DNA of 64,000 bases from Stenopsyche tienmushanensis (lineage: Eukaryota > Arthropoda > Insecta > Trichoptera > Stenopsychidae): contig WACJ01000264.1 in NCBI GenBank assembly GCA_008973525.1, forward strand, positions 310,001 to 374,000. Direction: 5' to 3'. The notes under the pieces were generated by a model. It made no database searches, was not told the DNA's origin, and saw nothing but the letters and a program-made list of their open reading frames with translations. The position numbers and the translations under genes are program-made. How positions within the stretch are numbered: position 1 is the first letter of the stretch; each line of letters opens with the position of its first letter. Positions 43,510 to 54,607 of this stretch are shown here, piece by piece.

Positions 43510-45002
43510 TACGTATCGGCCATTTTTTTCAGTCATAGTAAATTCTTCCGATGGAGAGAACGTCGCGCGCTCCCGCCATCTCCCGTCTGCCAATACCACC
43601 GCAAATATTCATCAAAAACTCGTGGAAGTTCGTGATGAATACGACATGTCACGAAATGGGAGATCATCAGTCATTTCTGACGAACTTGTGCAAAAAAATT
43701 AAAAACGAACGAAATGGCGCTAAACAAAGTATTTCCTGGCGTTTATCAAAGTGTCCTCATTGATATTGTCTCAAAAAACTCGGTTATTGCAAGTTCTGGT
43801 CGAGATACATGCCCAGAATACTCACATTAAAGCACCATCAAAATCGCTTGAATTTTTAGATCATTTTGCACAGACGGAATAAGCTTTTCTGTACTCTTCG
43901 GTGACGGGGGATGATATGTGGATGTATCACTACATTCTAGTGTCCAAAAGACAATCACTTCAGTGGCGTCATTCATCTTCCCCAGTCACCAAAAAGTTTA
44001 ATCTTTTAGTCATCTGTTTTTAGGGATCATAAGGACTTTCGGTGGATTTTATGCCTATATGGACTAAACCACAAAAGAAGAAAGCTGACCCGGTAAGTCA
44101 ACCTCCTACATGATAACATCAGAATCCACACCGTGCGAGCTTCACAGGAGCTGTTTTTTCGCAAGGAGGGGAAATGTTTTAAACACACTGCCGAGTCCGT
44201 ACTGATCACCTTGGCGGCGAATTCTCCCCATGCCGTCCATTTCACTTCGTTCTTAAGCATAGAGTTCATCATTCTCGCCTTACTTATTATCCCATCCTCT
44301 ATGGAGGTGCGTAGTATTCCCCGCTCTTCCTCCCACGCTTAACATTCAAACAACGTATGCTTTGCGTCATTCGCCTCAGCCCCGCAGTGATAGCGCTCAG
44401 TGGTTGCCTCTTTGCCTATCAGATTCAGATAGGCTTCGAAGCAGACGTGCCCACTGAGGAGCTGAGTCAGCTGGTAGCTCAGTTGTCCGTGTCTCCTTTC
44501 ACTCCACTTCCTTACATCGAGCAGGAGGCTAAAAGTCTACTTGCCCTTGTCTGAAGCGTCCCATCGTATCTGCCATTCGGCCGTCTTCCTCGCTTCTCAT
44601 TTCTTTGTCCCGGCGTATCGAGCTTTGTGCCTGATCGCCAATATGTCAAGGGAATAGCCCCGGCGATCACCAACACTGCGACTCTCTGAAGCTCTGGTGA
44701 GCTGCTTTGAAGTCACATTCGCCCTCGCCGACGCCTTCTCAATGTGGGCTGTAAATCCCCACCTTCAGCCACCTCTCCCCTCGTCGAAAAGCCTCGTTTG
44801 CAGACCTCTGCAGATCTGCGGTGTTTTTTTCCGACGACCATAATGGCGATGAGCTTCACAGGAGCTGCTGACATCGTTTGGATGGAATATAAGGAAGGAT
44901 GTCACCTATTTCTCCTATTCCCCTAACTTGGCACCTTTGGCCTATCAACCTTTTACTAAACTAATGGAATGCCCCCTACTTCCGGAAATCCATTATTTTA
45001 AA
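43510..45002 (+). mobile_element. mariner split by a retrotransposon insertion
   Basis: The order along the plus strand is: leader cggcca...cagtcatagtaaattcttcc, N-terminal remnant (RDEYDMSRNGRSSVISDELV near 43625), and TLKHHQNRLNF. The first catalytic block follows as MICGCITTF, a decayed form of DETWVYHYTP. Then come QWRHPSSPK-like sequence and FGGFYAY. At 44100-44136 NLLHDNIRIHTVRASQ gives the second catalytic Asp motif (HDN). The protein resumes at 44868 as LTSFGWNIRKDVTYFSYSPN (in one shifted frame) with LAPLAYQPF, the YSPDLAPSDYHLF motif. Frameshifts and stops make it inactive. Repeat A copy 10 begins at its end. Confidence 0.8.
44154..44850 (-). mobile_element. 5'-truncated R1-clade retrotransposon insertion
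   Basis: Minus-strand frames encode the C-terminal pol region: VAVLVIAGAIPLDILAIRHK, WQIRWDASDKGK, LLDVRKWSERRHGQLSYQLT, QLLSGHVCFEAYL. The zinc-knuckle-like YHCGAEANDAKHTLFEC then follows. The 3' end carries a short A tail, read as six T at 44154-44159. Identical 17-bp direct repeats GAGCTTCACAGGAGCTG flank it (44137-44153 and 44851-44867). This is the signature of target-primed reverse transcription into a mariner gene. One or two frame changes near 44560 show it has decayed since. Confidence 0.9.
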
Positions 45003-45290
45003 TTTGGATCCTCCACTGATCTGAGCTGTTTATTGGTTCCGCTATTCGGGACCATGCCGGCCCGACAAAAGTGCTTAAAGGGAAGTCTAGACTCGTTCGC
45101 GACCTTATTTGGCGCGAGCCAACTATGTAAGTTAGCCTCAGAGGGAGCTTTCGTGATAACACAGATCATAGAAGGCCCCGGGTACGCATTTATCCCTGAA
45201 AAATCCGCAAAAAGCCCTAAAAAAAGACGCAGTGGCCAACCGGTCCGCTTTTCCGACCGCTGATATGACGAATGAACGCTCGATCCTGAG
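45003..45290 (-). repeat. repeat A copy 10 with both palindromes
   Basis: Second palindrome ggttccgctattcgggacc at 45035-45053 and core hairpin ggtccgcttttccgacc at 45242-45258. Between them lie aatccgcaaaaagccctaaa and a block with cctcagagggagctttcgtg, also seen in copies 5 and 8. Inserted at, or joined to, the C-terminal end of the mariner remnant. Confidence 0.7.
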
Positions 45291-46044
45291 AGAAAATTAG
45301 ACTTGTTGATGGACGATAAGCGGTGCACTTCGAAGGGTTAAGTTTTAGGCACAGTGTGTCACCCTCAATAAGCGCGGTTTCCTATTACGATTTCATTATT
45401 ATGCGGCACCGGGGCAGAAAACGGCCTAGTTTTTTTTAATTTAAGCTTGATCTAACAGTTTAACGATGGAGTTGTATTATAGAATGCAAGTATGCTGTAT
45501 TATACGAGGGTTGTTTTTATGCATAAATATAAAAAAAAATATTCTGAGAATGTCCTATTACATCGACAATCAAAATTCCAACAAAAACATAACCCAAAGT
45601 GAAATTACAGAGCTCAATAATTTGACCAGAAACAATAAAATAGAAACCGGTTATGATTGCTTTAATTACTTGATTGTACGGTGCCCTTTTTAACAGTTTT
45701 ATTATACCGAGTCAATAAAAATCTCTCTGATATTATGTTACATTGCTATTAAAATTATATAAATAACGTAATATCGTTATCTTTTTTGAAGGGTCATGCT
45801 TTCGTCGGGTTTAAGATTTATAATGATTTTTTCGAAAACGAGTTTCTTTACTATGACGAAAAAGAAATTATAACGATTCTTATAATGGATTAGATCGAAC
45901 TAGTTTAGACTAAATTTTGTAAAATATTTTTCTACAATTAAATTCTGTATTAAATTTCTCAGATTTAAATATCAAGCTCTATGATTAATTTATTAAAAAT
46001 GTCTTCAAAATTTCATCCATGGTATGTGGAGTTTATCAAGAGTA
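45291..46044. other. no recognised feature
   Basis: AT-rich, nothing identified. Confidence 0.4.
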
Positions 46045-46145
46045 CAGTCAACCCTTCTATAGCGTCAAGATAGGGACCAGGCTATAGAAAGTTAGGCACC
46101 CATAGAAAATATGTATGTTTAGCTTATTAACAAGTGCAACTGATT
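46045..46145. mobile_element. pogo-like terminus
   Basis: Starts cagtcaacccttctatagcg, then gaccaggctatagaaagtta and ttattaacaagtgcaactga. It matches 41250-41345 in reverse complement. CAGTCAACC is a pogo-type start. The other end was not found nearby. Confidence 0.5.
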
Positions 46146-47923
46146 TTTTAATGTTCCCACAGAATTATAACAAACAATAAAATTATATCTTTCAAAGCAG
46201 ATATATGTAAAAACTTATTTTTCCAATTGTGTTAGCAATTGAATGGTATAAGATTGTATCTTACACAATTATACAAACTACTATTTTTAAATTCAACCTT
46301 ATTATGTAAGATTTAACGTTGCGAGCCCCATTCCATGATAGCTTATAAATTGGATGCCTGCGGGTTCGTTTACTATCGGACCCGAGGATTAAGGAAAATT
46401 AAATGACGATATTAGTATTCTAGTGATTGAAATGGAATTTAAACCCCTATTCAAAGCATCTTATCCTAGCTTAAATGTCGGTAAAAGCACTATCTTATAA
46501 GGTTTCATACGGAGATAATCTAAATTCGTTAATGGATATGGTGCCTTAAGAAGGATAAATGTGTGATTCAAAGCCCTAAAGCATGTTCTTTTACTCTCAT
46601 TTTCCGAATGCTCGTCGTTCGTACAGTGTGGACAAAAGTGATGCTGTAAAAAGTGCAAGTGAACCAATGAAAAGCCCCAGTACAGTGCCGTATGGAAGTG
46701 AATGCTACTTACTTGTCAGTAAAACGTATATAAGGCCCTTTTACTGTCTTCAGGCGATCAGTCTTCACAGACAAACCGTGTGATTAACGTGCTTAATCGT
46801 AGTCGAATGTAATTACACAAATATAGTTATTACACGTCCATAAAAGTTTTGCGAAACAATCGACATTTACCGACCACGTAAAACATTCGCGGAGTCGATT
46901 CTTTCGAATGTATAGCATCCTTGAATAGACGAACCAATCGGGGTGTTAAAATAAAAGCCTCAAATTAAAAGAAAACGACGAATGTGCCCTTGATAAAGCG
47001 CGATAATAGCTCACTTTTAAGTTATTCAAAGTGCATGAAACGACTGTGCCCACTGAAAGGATTACATCGGGATTCAAATCATTCAAATCGATAAATTTTG
47101 CATTCAAATTCATTCAAACGCCTAATTAAGCTCACACGTATGATATTTAGGGTATATTTTAAAAATTAAAATCTGTTTGCAGTGATACACGGTTCAGCAA
47201 AAGCTCCAAGATGCTTTCAAACAAGGTAAATATAACATTGTAAATCAATCTGAAAGCCTTCTGATAAAACCACCCTTATTTTATATTAATGGCAGAAAAA
47301 AATATTGCACAATATTTTGACGCAATATATCATTTAAATGCATATTTGTTATATAATATCCATATTTAATACAATTAAGGATCGTAAATCGACGATCGTA
47401 TACATCCAATATCATAAATCATCAATTATAAACCCATTAAATGGGTCATCAATTTATTTTTATTAGGAGGACCCAAAAGTATTCGTATATTAAGGGGGAA
47501 AAACGATTTTTTGTTATGTTCAGTCAATGCGTGCGGTACCCATCCTACCCTATAACATCCAACCTATTCATTATGTCGATAAATTTAAAAATGATCCCAA
47601 TCTTTGCGATAACTTCTCGACTGTTTTACTTTGATCTGACTGAAATTCTGATGCTGAATTAAAAGGGCGTCTTCTGATAAAATAGCTATAACTTTGTAAA
47701 TAATATAAATTTTGGAAATTACTTTGGAAGATGTATTTTTAAAGATTTAGACTTTGAAAAAAAGCAAAATATATTTCTTCAAAAATCTATTACCACTTCA
47801 GCATTAACATCTTCGAGTGTTTTATTGGATATTATGGCATTCCATTCCAAATTTTAAAAAATAGCATACAATGCCAATGTGGATTTTGTTTCTGATTCTG
47901 ATCTCGAAAATTTCCCCTTATCT
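46146..47923. other. no recognised gene; see promoter candidate
   Basis: About 1.8 kb of AT-rich sequence; apart from the TATA/Inr candidate at 46727-46763 nothing is recognised. Confidence 0.4.
46727..46763 (+). promoter_or_regulatory. possible arthropod core promoter (TATA + initiator)
   Basis: tatataagg starts at 46727 and the initiator-like tcagtc starts at 46758, placing the A about 33 bases after the TATA start. This is near the usual spacing. No coding exon can be assigned downstream (the first ATG is at about 46808), so it may be chance in AT-rich DNA. Confidence 0.2.
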
Positions 47924-48360
47924 TCTAATATATAAAAATGAATTGGGTTTTGTTCGTTCGAAATGCGCTGCCATACAGTTCATCGGATTGCAATGAAACT
48001 CCATTAATTTATTGCTAAGAAGTTTGTGAGTAATATAGGCATAGTTTAATACATAAAAATCAATGTTTGTTTGTCCGTATTTAATGCGCTGCCATACCGT
48101 TCATTCAATTGCGATAAAACTTTGCCAACTTATTGTTTGCACTTTCTCAAATAATATAAGTATAGTACAATTAAATTACAGTAGATCTTATATATAAAAA
48201 TTAATGTTTGTATGTTTGTTCAAATTTATAATAAAACCAACAAAATAAAATTAATTTAATTATTTCTATCATTCCTAATTAAACATAGATCTTTCAAATT
48301 TCAAACGATATTTTTAGAATTATTACTGCTGTGGCAGCAACGCGCCGGGTACCAGCTAGT
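47924..48360 (+). mobile_element. non-autonomous Helitron-like element, subfamily 2 copy 1
   Basis: Starts tctaatatataaaaatgaat and ends acgcgccgggtaccagctag-T, close to the CTAG/CTAGT ends of insect Helitron-like elements. Inside are three successive units that each begin tataaaaat-aatg and contain gcgctgccata-cgttcat (the third is partial). Copy 2 at 54.2 kb lacks a block of about 64 bp found here near 48240-48303. No terminal inverted repeats or target duplication are seen, as expected of Helitrons. Non-coding. Confidence 0.6.
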
Positions 48361-49222
48361 AGTAGAGCTCAAACGTAAGGTCTCAAGATACGCGAATACT
48401 TTTTAATACCCCTAATATACACATGCGGTCATCGTCGTCAAAAATGCATCCAAATTGCATATGATTCAATCCAAAACATTACGCCTATCGAATTCTTGCC
48501 AAATCTATCAGATGTGGGAAACACTGGCGCAGTTTTTCGTCTCGAGATTTTATGTAATGATCGATCTTATCGGGGCGTTTTATATGAAAACTAATCGATT
48601 TTCGTAATAACGATCGCCGGTTGGGTCGTGTAAAATCAATAGAAGATCCCGTTAATCGTGTTGTAGTTATAATCTGCCATTATATAAGATTTATTTCGTT
48701 GAAATTTCGGCCGCACAACATATTGTTCCGTGTGAGAAAGGTCGGGATCTATCGATGTTGCGTCGAATTGATTATTTTTTACTGACAATCTATAGAAACA
48801 ATTCAATCGACGACTTGAAAAACGTTCCCACAGAATCATAACTTACGGTCATAATCACAATTTACGGTTATAATCCGTATTTATTGGGCATTAAAAGGGA
48901 ATTTGCATGCCGTTCATATGCGATATTGAATTGCATAAGATCTCAATTGGCTCCAAATTACATGTTGGTAGATCTTTATCGAAATTTATGCAAGTCTCGA
49001 AAGTCAATATAAGTGCTAAATTTAAACTGTTTATGGATGCATTCGATAGGATTTATTTCTATGATATCTGTTGAATTGATGCAATAATTTTTCTGCAAAT
49101 TTGAGCCGCTCATTTGTGGCAATAAATCAATCGAATTTGGACTCGAAGCAATTGGCTAGCATTGTCCGGTTGCTGTGTTTTATTTAATATCATATATAAT
49201 TTTTATCATAAAATTGCAATGA
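48361..49222. other. no recognised feature
   Basis: AT-rich, no repeats or coding motifs noted. Confidence 0.4.
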
Positions 49223-49849
49223 TATCGGGTGTGTGAATAAGTTCTTGACGTTTTTCGTGGAAAAAATCCTTTATTTTCACGCCCACACGTCTTTTGAGGC
49301 TGTATAAAAACTGACCCATTTTTGGGTATCTTCATACGAATTGAAGTCCTGCTCGTCAAGGTCATGAGTCATCGATCAGAAAGATGGCAATCAGAAGGAA
49401 CAATATCGGGATAATATGGTGGATGGACTAAAACTTCCAATTTCATCGTTTCCAAGTAAATTTTGACCATTGATGTGATATGTGGCTTAGCGTCGTTATG
49501 CTTCAAAATCACCTTGTCGTGTCTTAGGTCATATCATGGTCGCTTTTTTTCAATTCTTGGCTCAAATTCATCTCCTGTAATGGTTTGGTTGGATTGGAGC
49601 AGCTTATAATAACAGCTGATCCCACCAAATACAGAGTATGAGCTTGGAATCATGGATATTCCGCTTTGGCGTCCTTTTTTGCCTCCTGATCATAAAGCAT
49701 ACAGATCGAGGAATTTCCTGCTGGTGCTTGCTGGTATACTGGTGTACATTCCTGGTGATCCGTGTCGGTCATCGGCCGCCACCTCTTATGTTTCTTCCCA
49801 TTGGTTATACACCGCCTGAGATATCGCTGAGTCGTCCCGGATCACTGGA

Positions 49850-50100
49850 CGTCCCAGTTTCTGAATGCAGGCCATATTCTGTGGACATATTCGGGCATAG
49901 CATCCGATCGCGGGGTGCTCTATAGATTTGTCAGTGGTTTGAAATTCGGACCAGTTGGACACGGAAATCTTGTAACTGTTCCTTCCTTATTAAGGTACTT
50001 AGGCTTTTTTTCTGAGAGAGTTTTGTTGTCGGTTGAGTATCTTGGAACTTTTTACGACCTCCAACGGGTCATAGAGCCCCCCCCCCCCCCCAGCCGGTAA
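49850..50100 (+). repeat. repeat A copy 11
   Basis: Upstream block cccggatcactggacgtccc (shared with copy 6), then gggcatagcatccgatcgcg and the core palindrome ggtttgaaattcggacc (49933-49949). The frame reads SGLKFGPVGHGNLVTVPS. A run of about 14 C closes it at 50080-50093. The second palindrome ggtcccgaatagcgggacc is at 50170-50188, about 235 bp from the first. Confidence 0.65.
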
Positions 50101-50225
50101 CATCAGTGGTTTTGCATCCTTTTCTTTTTTCAAACTCTAATTATTTTTCTCTCGTTCAAATTCAAACATGGTCCCGAATAGCGGGACCAATATACATCTC
50201 GGGTCAAAAAATGTTTCCCTTATTG

Positions 50226-50514
50226 CTAGTGTAACGTTGAGGTGGGAGCGCTCTCGGGGGCAGAGTCCACGGCGGCTCCCCGCCTCCACGTGCTTGTCAG
50301 GATAACCGCGCTAACACATGGGTCCGTTCTTCTATCGGACCGTGATGTTGCTGGACGAATGGATAGGAATAGACGAGTTTCGAATAGAAAAAATATCTTC
50401 TCTAAATAACTATTTATTCCACACGAGAGAGAGAGATCTGGCTGCAGGAGGGACAAACTCCCGCAACCAAGGCTAACCGACGACTCTCTCGACTCCCACC
50501 TTCTACGCGTCACT
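50226..50514. repeat. dispersed repeat L, copy 1 (LTR-like?)
   Basis: GC-richer segment. Its part 50425-50505 (gagagagagatctgg, ctcccgcaaccaaggc, ccttctacgcgtca) matches 60085-60165. The start tgtaacgttg and an internal cattagtt-free AT patch (aaataactatttattcc) would fit a solo LTR with a polyadenylation region, but no primer site or second LTR is present. Confidence 0.4.
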
Positions 50515-50760
50515 ACCCAACCGCAACCTCGCCAATTTGCTCATCAAATGCTGCTGGGGTACCCCAGCTAATATGAGTGACCCCGTGCTGCGTACTAGTA
50601 AAGTGGAACTGCTGATTTTAGACTGTATGTCTAGTGCATGCAGGGGTTCCTTTGAATTTAGTTTAAACTCTGTTCTTCCTTCTCCAATGCACTTTCGGAT
50701 GCACGTGGTCTGAAGCTGATCTTTCTATGGAAACCTCGCCTCCTCTGGAGGGTGGGCACC
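50515..50760 (-). repeat. repeat B copy 5
   Basis: atttgctcatcaaatgctgc and ggtaccccagctaatatgag, then ccaatgcactttcgg and cctcgcctcctctggagg, match copy 3 with an internal deletion. It ends where mariner sequence resumes at about 50.81 kb. Confidence 0.6.
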
Positions 50761-51180
50761 CAGAAACTCCGCACGTACATTATCGTCGTCTATATACCAG
50801 TCTGCCTCTCTCGGTTTCAAGTCGTAAAGCACCCAAGATCCTTTTGCATCATTCCCACTGGTGTCAGATGTTTCAAAATTATTATTAGATCAACTCCTGA
50901 TGATTTTGCAAGATTGCGTTTGGCACGGTTCTTCGTCAAGTAATGTTTCCAATTCTTCATCTTCAAACTTTTTTTGTGCACCACTGCGTTTTCATCAAAA
51001 TCATTATTTTTGAAGCGATTAAACCAATCTCTGCATGTTCTTTCCATCAGATAATGATCACCATTGGCCTCCAAATGGATTATATGTATAAATGTGCAAA
51101 GTAATTCCCCGCAAATACGATTCACTTGGCATAATATTCGATACGGTGAAATGGCAGGAACTTATTCACACACCCAATAT

Positions 51181-52689
51181 TTTCTAATATATAAATCTGA
51201 AGCCTTAGAATTAATTATAAGTTGATTAACATATTATGACGAGAACTTTGAAGATCTTTAGCCTGTGTCATAAATCCAAATTGAATAGCGTTCATAAATT
51301 TGTCTAATTTACGAGTCCATTGATAAGATCCTCAGCCTTGATGGCATAAGGCCCTGCCTGGGTGGAAAAAAATCGCTTATTATTCATCAGTTAAATACGC
51401 AATTAAATTTATTGTCTGCGTAAATCTTTCCGACTAATTTCGACACGAAATTGAAATATCGACAGTCCGATCGAATGCTTTGCAAAGACAACAATTTTTT
51501 GCAGACAAGCCGCTTCCGACAGGCACACAATGGCAATTACAACGCCAATAAAAATTTTAAACATGCATGATTCTCTGATCTATTATGTTGTGGGGCTATC
51601 TTTAGCATTTATCTTCTGTGGCATTAGATAAATCTCATATTGAGCTCGGTTATAACGAAATTATCACGCCTAACGCGCCGAGGCCATAACTCATGCAAGT
51701 TCACCGAGTTCAAATCAGGAACTTCGGATGCACTATTGTAATGCATTATCTTACAATATGCATACAATGCTAATAATTCGGATCGAATCGACACTCTCAA
51801 GCTGATCGTATATGAATAATTTGTATGATTTTCCGCGAATTGCTTGACATTTGAAGGCAAGAAATCAAAGGAGAGAGCTTTTGAAGCTCTCTTTCCGGCG
51901 AATGACATCATTGCCGATCGATTAATTTTGGAAAGATCCACTAAAAAATTGCCTAAAACTTGTATATGGAACCGTTTGCGATGCTTTGATTTCCGATCTG
52001 ATAACGTTAATGGCGGTCTTGCAGACTTTGTGACCAAAAATGCGGCATTTGAATGCCAACGTTGACCATAAAAGAAATTATTGTTGTCGTTCCTCCTGTT
52101 AGACCGACGTTTTAAATGTCACATCAATAAATAATACCGAATTGCAATAGTTCCCCGCAGATTTATCAAATGTGCATATAAATGCACTCGACACTTGGTT
52201 ACCACACGTCCCGATGCAGGTTTCCTTGTAATTTATTCATCTCGATTGCAATTTACAAGTGCAATTCGAAACGAGCGACCAAATTGTAGACAACACTCAA
52301 TCTTTGCGAGCTGACTGACCTCAGGATGTTAGAATGTTGCCGATTTTACAAAATGGCAACTCATCGCCAGGACCTTCAGAGAAAATGCGAATCCCAAGGC
52401 ACCTAATATTTTATTTTTAAATTTCGTTCGACTATCAAACGATTTTTGGTCCTCTCCAGGACAAGACATCAGGCTCCAAAGCCATGAGATCCAATTGAAA
52501 GATCATGATCATATACAGCAAAGTGTCATATTAGATTCGGAACTAGATGGCAATAGACTCGCCAGAAGACCTCGTCTACGGTGTGATAGACATGTAGACG
52601 CCTACGTCTGAACCTGGATAATTGAAGGGAGGAAGTTCAGAACATAGTATCGCTTCAAATGTAATGATTTTGATGAGAATTCAGTAATA
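51181..52689. other. no recognised feature
   Basis: A 137-codon minus-strand frame (51624-52037) has no recognisable domain and is not called. The rest is AT-rich. Confidence 0.35.
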
Positions 52690-53040
52690 CACCAAAAAAG
52701 TTTGGAGGGTTAAAAGCATTGCTTGATCTTGCAAAAGCATGAGGAGTTGATCGAACAACAGCTTCGAAACATCTGACACCATTGGGAATGATACAAAAAG
52801 ATCTTGAGTGTTTTACGAGAATACAAAATTTTCGGATCCAACCGGTCCGAATTTCGAACCACTGATACATCGAAAGAGCGCCTCGCGATCGGACGCCATG
52901 CCCGAACATAGTCAATGAAAGACCAAACCAAAGCAACGAAGCCGTAAATCGGTCATGTTCTGTGAGAATTAAGGACTTTCAGTGATTCGGGACGACCCAG
53001 CAAAATCTTAGGCGGTACCTAACTGAGGGGAAATGAAAGA
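52690..53040 (+). mobile_element. mariner N-terminal piece fused to repeat A copy 12
   Basis: 52738-52815 encodes GVDRTTASKHLTPLGMIQKD and LECF, the end of the mariner DNA-binding region, on the plus strand. It passes through tacaaaattttcgg directly into the A core on the opposite strand (ggtccgaatttcgaacc, 52844-52860), then the A leader up to ttaggcggtacctaa near 53010. The same join is at 22.64 kb in the opposite orientation. Confidence 0.7.
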
Positions 53041-53639
53041 TTTACAAAAAAATGGGAAAAAAACGAAAATCCCAAGTCTTATGGGTTAAGCCCAGCCAAG
53101 CAGTAGCATCAATACCCTAAAGCCGCATTGAAGAGCAAAAAAGAAAAAAGGGTTTTATCAAGCAGATTTCTACTCAGGGTGTGGCGAATTCATCAATCAC
53201 CAAAAAAAGTATTAAAAACACTGAAGATGAAAAACGTCTACCAGACAGTGCAAAGAATTTTGCCATATCTACTTTTTTCGATAGATTATACAGTGAGCTA
53301 ATCATGAAAAACGTTGCCTGATCATTTTAAAAACACACAATCACAAATAAAGCGATTAATCTTTGTACTGCCTAAAAAGGTACATTGATTTTGTGAGAAA
53401 ATGTAAAAAAAATCGATCATGTAAGATCGCTCTAGGTATATTCACATGTAGTTTAAACAGTCATCTTCATTTTCATAAAAGACGCTATAACAAATAGCCT
53501 AAACTTAAAACAACACCTTCAATTTGACACCCGTCCAACAATCAGATAAAGAGGCATAGGTCTAGGACCGCAACCTCAAGCCATCATCCAGGATCCCATC
53601 AGTCATCTTCAGCTGGTCGTCCAAAAAAGATCTTTTCAT
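53041..53639. other. no recognised feature
   Basis: AT-rich, nothing identified. Confidence 0.4.
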
Positions 53640-53900
53640 AGATCTAGCAATAACGAGAGAAGAATTTCCGTTAGGAAAACATTTACGGAACTGCATGCTG
53701 ACGCAGTTCCATGTAAAAAAAAAAAATGCTAACAAAACCATCAATGTCGGTGGAGAAAAGTTAAATCTGGAAACATCGACTTGGAAGACAAACCCAAGAG
53801 AGGATTACATAATGAAGTAGATGAATTGGATCTAAAAATTCATTGATTCCGACATTAATATTGGGTCTACCCAATATGTACGAATAAATGTACAAGTCAG
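53640..53900 (+). mobile_element. mariner N-terminal fragment, copy 2
   Basis: Encodes RWRKVKSGNIDLEDKPKRG followed by NEVDELDLK, matching the RFRSGNFDLEDKPRSGRP block of mariner transposases. Stops follow. It aligns with 16881-17050 and has the same hairpin, slightly mutated, at 53687-53710. Confidence 0.65.
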
Positions 53901-54232
53901 TCATTGTATTCCTACCGTCTACTTTTTCATCTTTATAAGTAGCAAAATTTTAACCCCCGGTAAATTAAATTTCCTATTAAAAATCAAAGGAACAAAATCC
54001 CAAAAGATCCTAAAACGAGATGAATATATTAATTGCTAAAAATGGGGTATAAATATCTCAAATTCAAATAATGATACAATATATGCACAGTCGATGGTAC
54101 AACATGTGTATCATAAGGGTATTTTTTTAATTTTGCTATAGATTTTCATATCCATCGAAATTGTAATTACATATGGTAAATGGATATTCATTTACAAATT
54201 TTATCCATATGACGACAGTAATATTATACAAA
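53901..54232. other. no recognised feature
   Basis: AT-rich spacer. Confidence 0.4.
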
Positions 54233-54607
54233 TCTAATATATAAAATGAATTGGGTTTTGTTCGTTCGAAATGCGCTGCCATACCGTTCATCAGATTGCA
54301 ACAAAACTTCGTCCATTTATTGCTAAAGATACCGCGAGTAACATAGGCATAGTCTAATATATAAAAATGTATGTTTATTTGTTCGTATTTAATGCGCTGC
54401 CATACCGTTCATTCGATTGCGATAAAACTTTGCCAATGTATTGCTTGCACTTTTTCAAATAATATAGGTATAGTACAATTATCTTACAGTTGATATTATA
54501 TATAAACATCAATGTTTGTATATTTGTTCATATTTATAATAAAACCAACAGGCGATATTTTTAGAATTATTACTTCTGTGGCGGAAACGCGCTGGGTATC
54601 GGCAAGT
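54233..54607 (+). mobile_element. non-autonomous Helitron-like element, subfamily 2 copy 2
   Basis: tctaatatataaaatgaatt start, three internal units with gcgctgccataccgttcat, and the end aacgcgctgggtatcggcaagt. The end has lost the CTAG core present at 48.36 kb. Same order as copy 1 with about 64 bp fewer near the 3' part. Confidence 0.6.

Larger units (their letters stand above)
49223..51180 (-). mobile_element. mariner with both TIRs, middle replaced by other repeats
   Basis: Terminal repeats TATCGGGTGTGTGAATAAGT (from 49223) and, inverted from 51180, TATTGGGTGTGTGAATAAGT differ at one base in twenty, with TA ends. The minus strand from 51125 encodes the N-terminal HTH region (MERTCRDWFNRFKNNDFDEN, then KSSGVDLIIILKHLTPVGM). 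49240-49690 encodes the C-terminal half: LILCIWWDQ, LLQSNQTITG and FNSYEDTQKWVSF. The part holding the first catalytic Asp is not found. 49.70-50.82 kb instead holds repeat A copy 11, repeat L and repeat B copy 5. A normal mariner is about 1.3 kb. Confidence 0.8.

Noticed and set aside
49690..50200. Host gene suggested by GC-rich open frames
   Set aside because: The frames coincide with repeat A copy 11, which recurs throughout the window.
51624..52037. 137-codon minus-strand frame
   Set aside because: No recognisable motif, an overlapping plus-strand frame is also open, and no splice or promoter context supports it.
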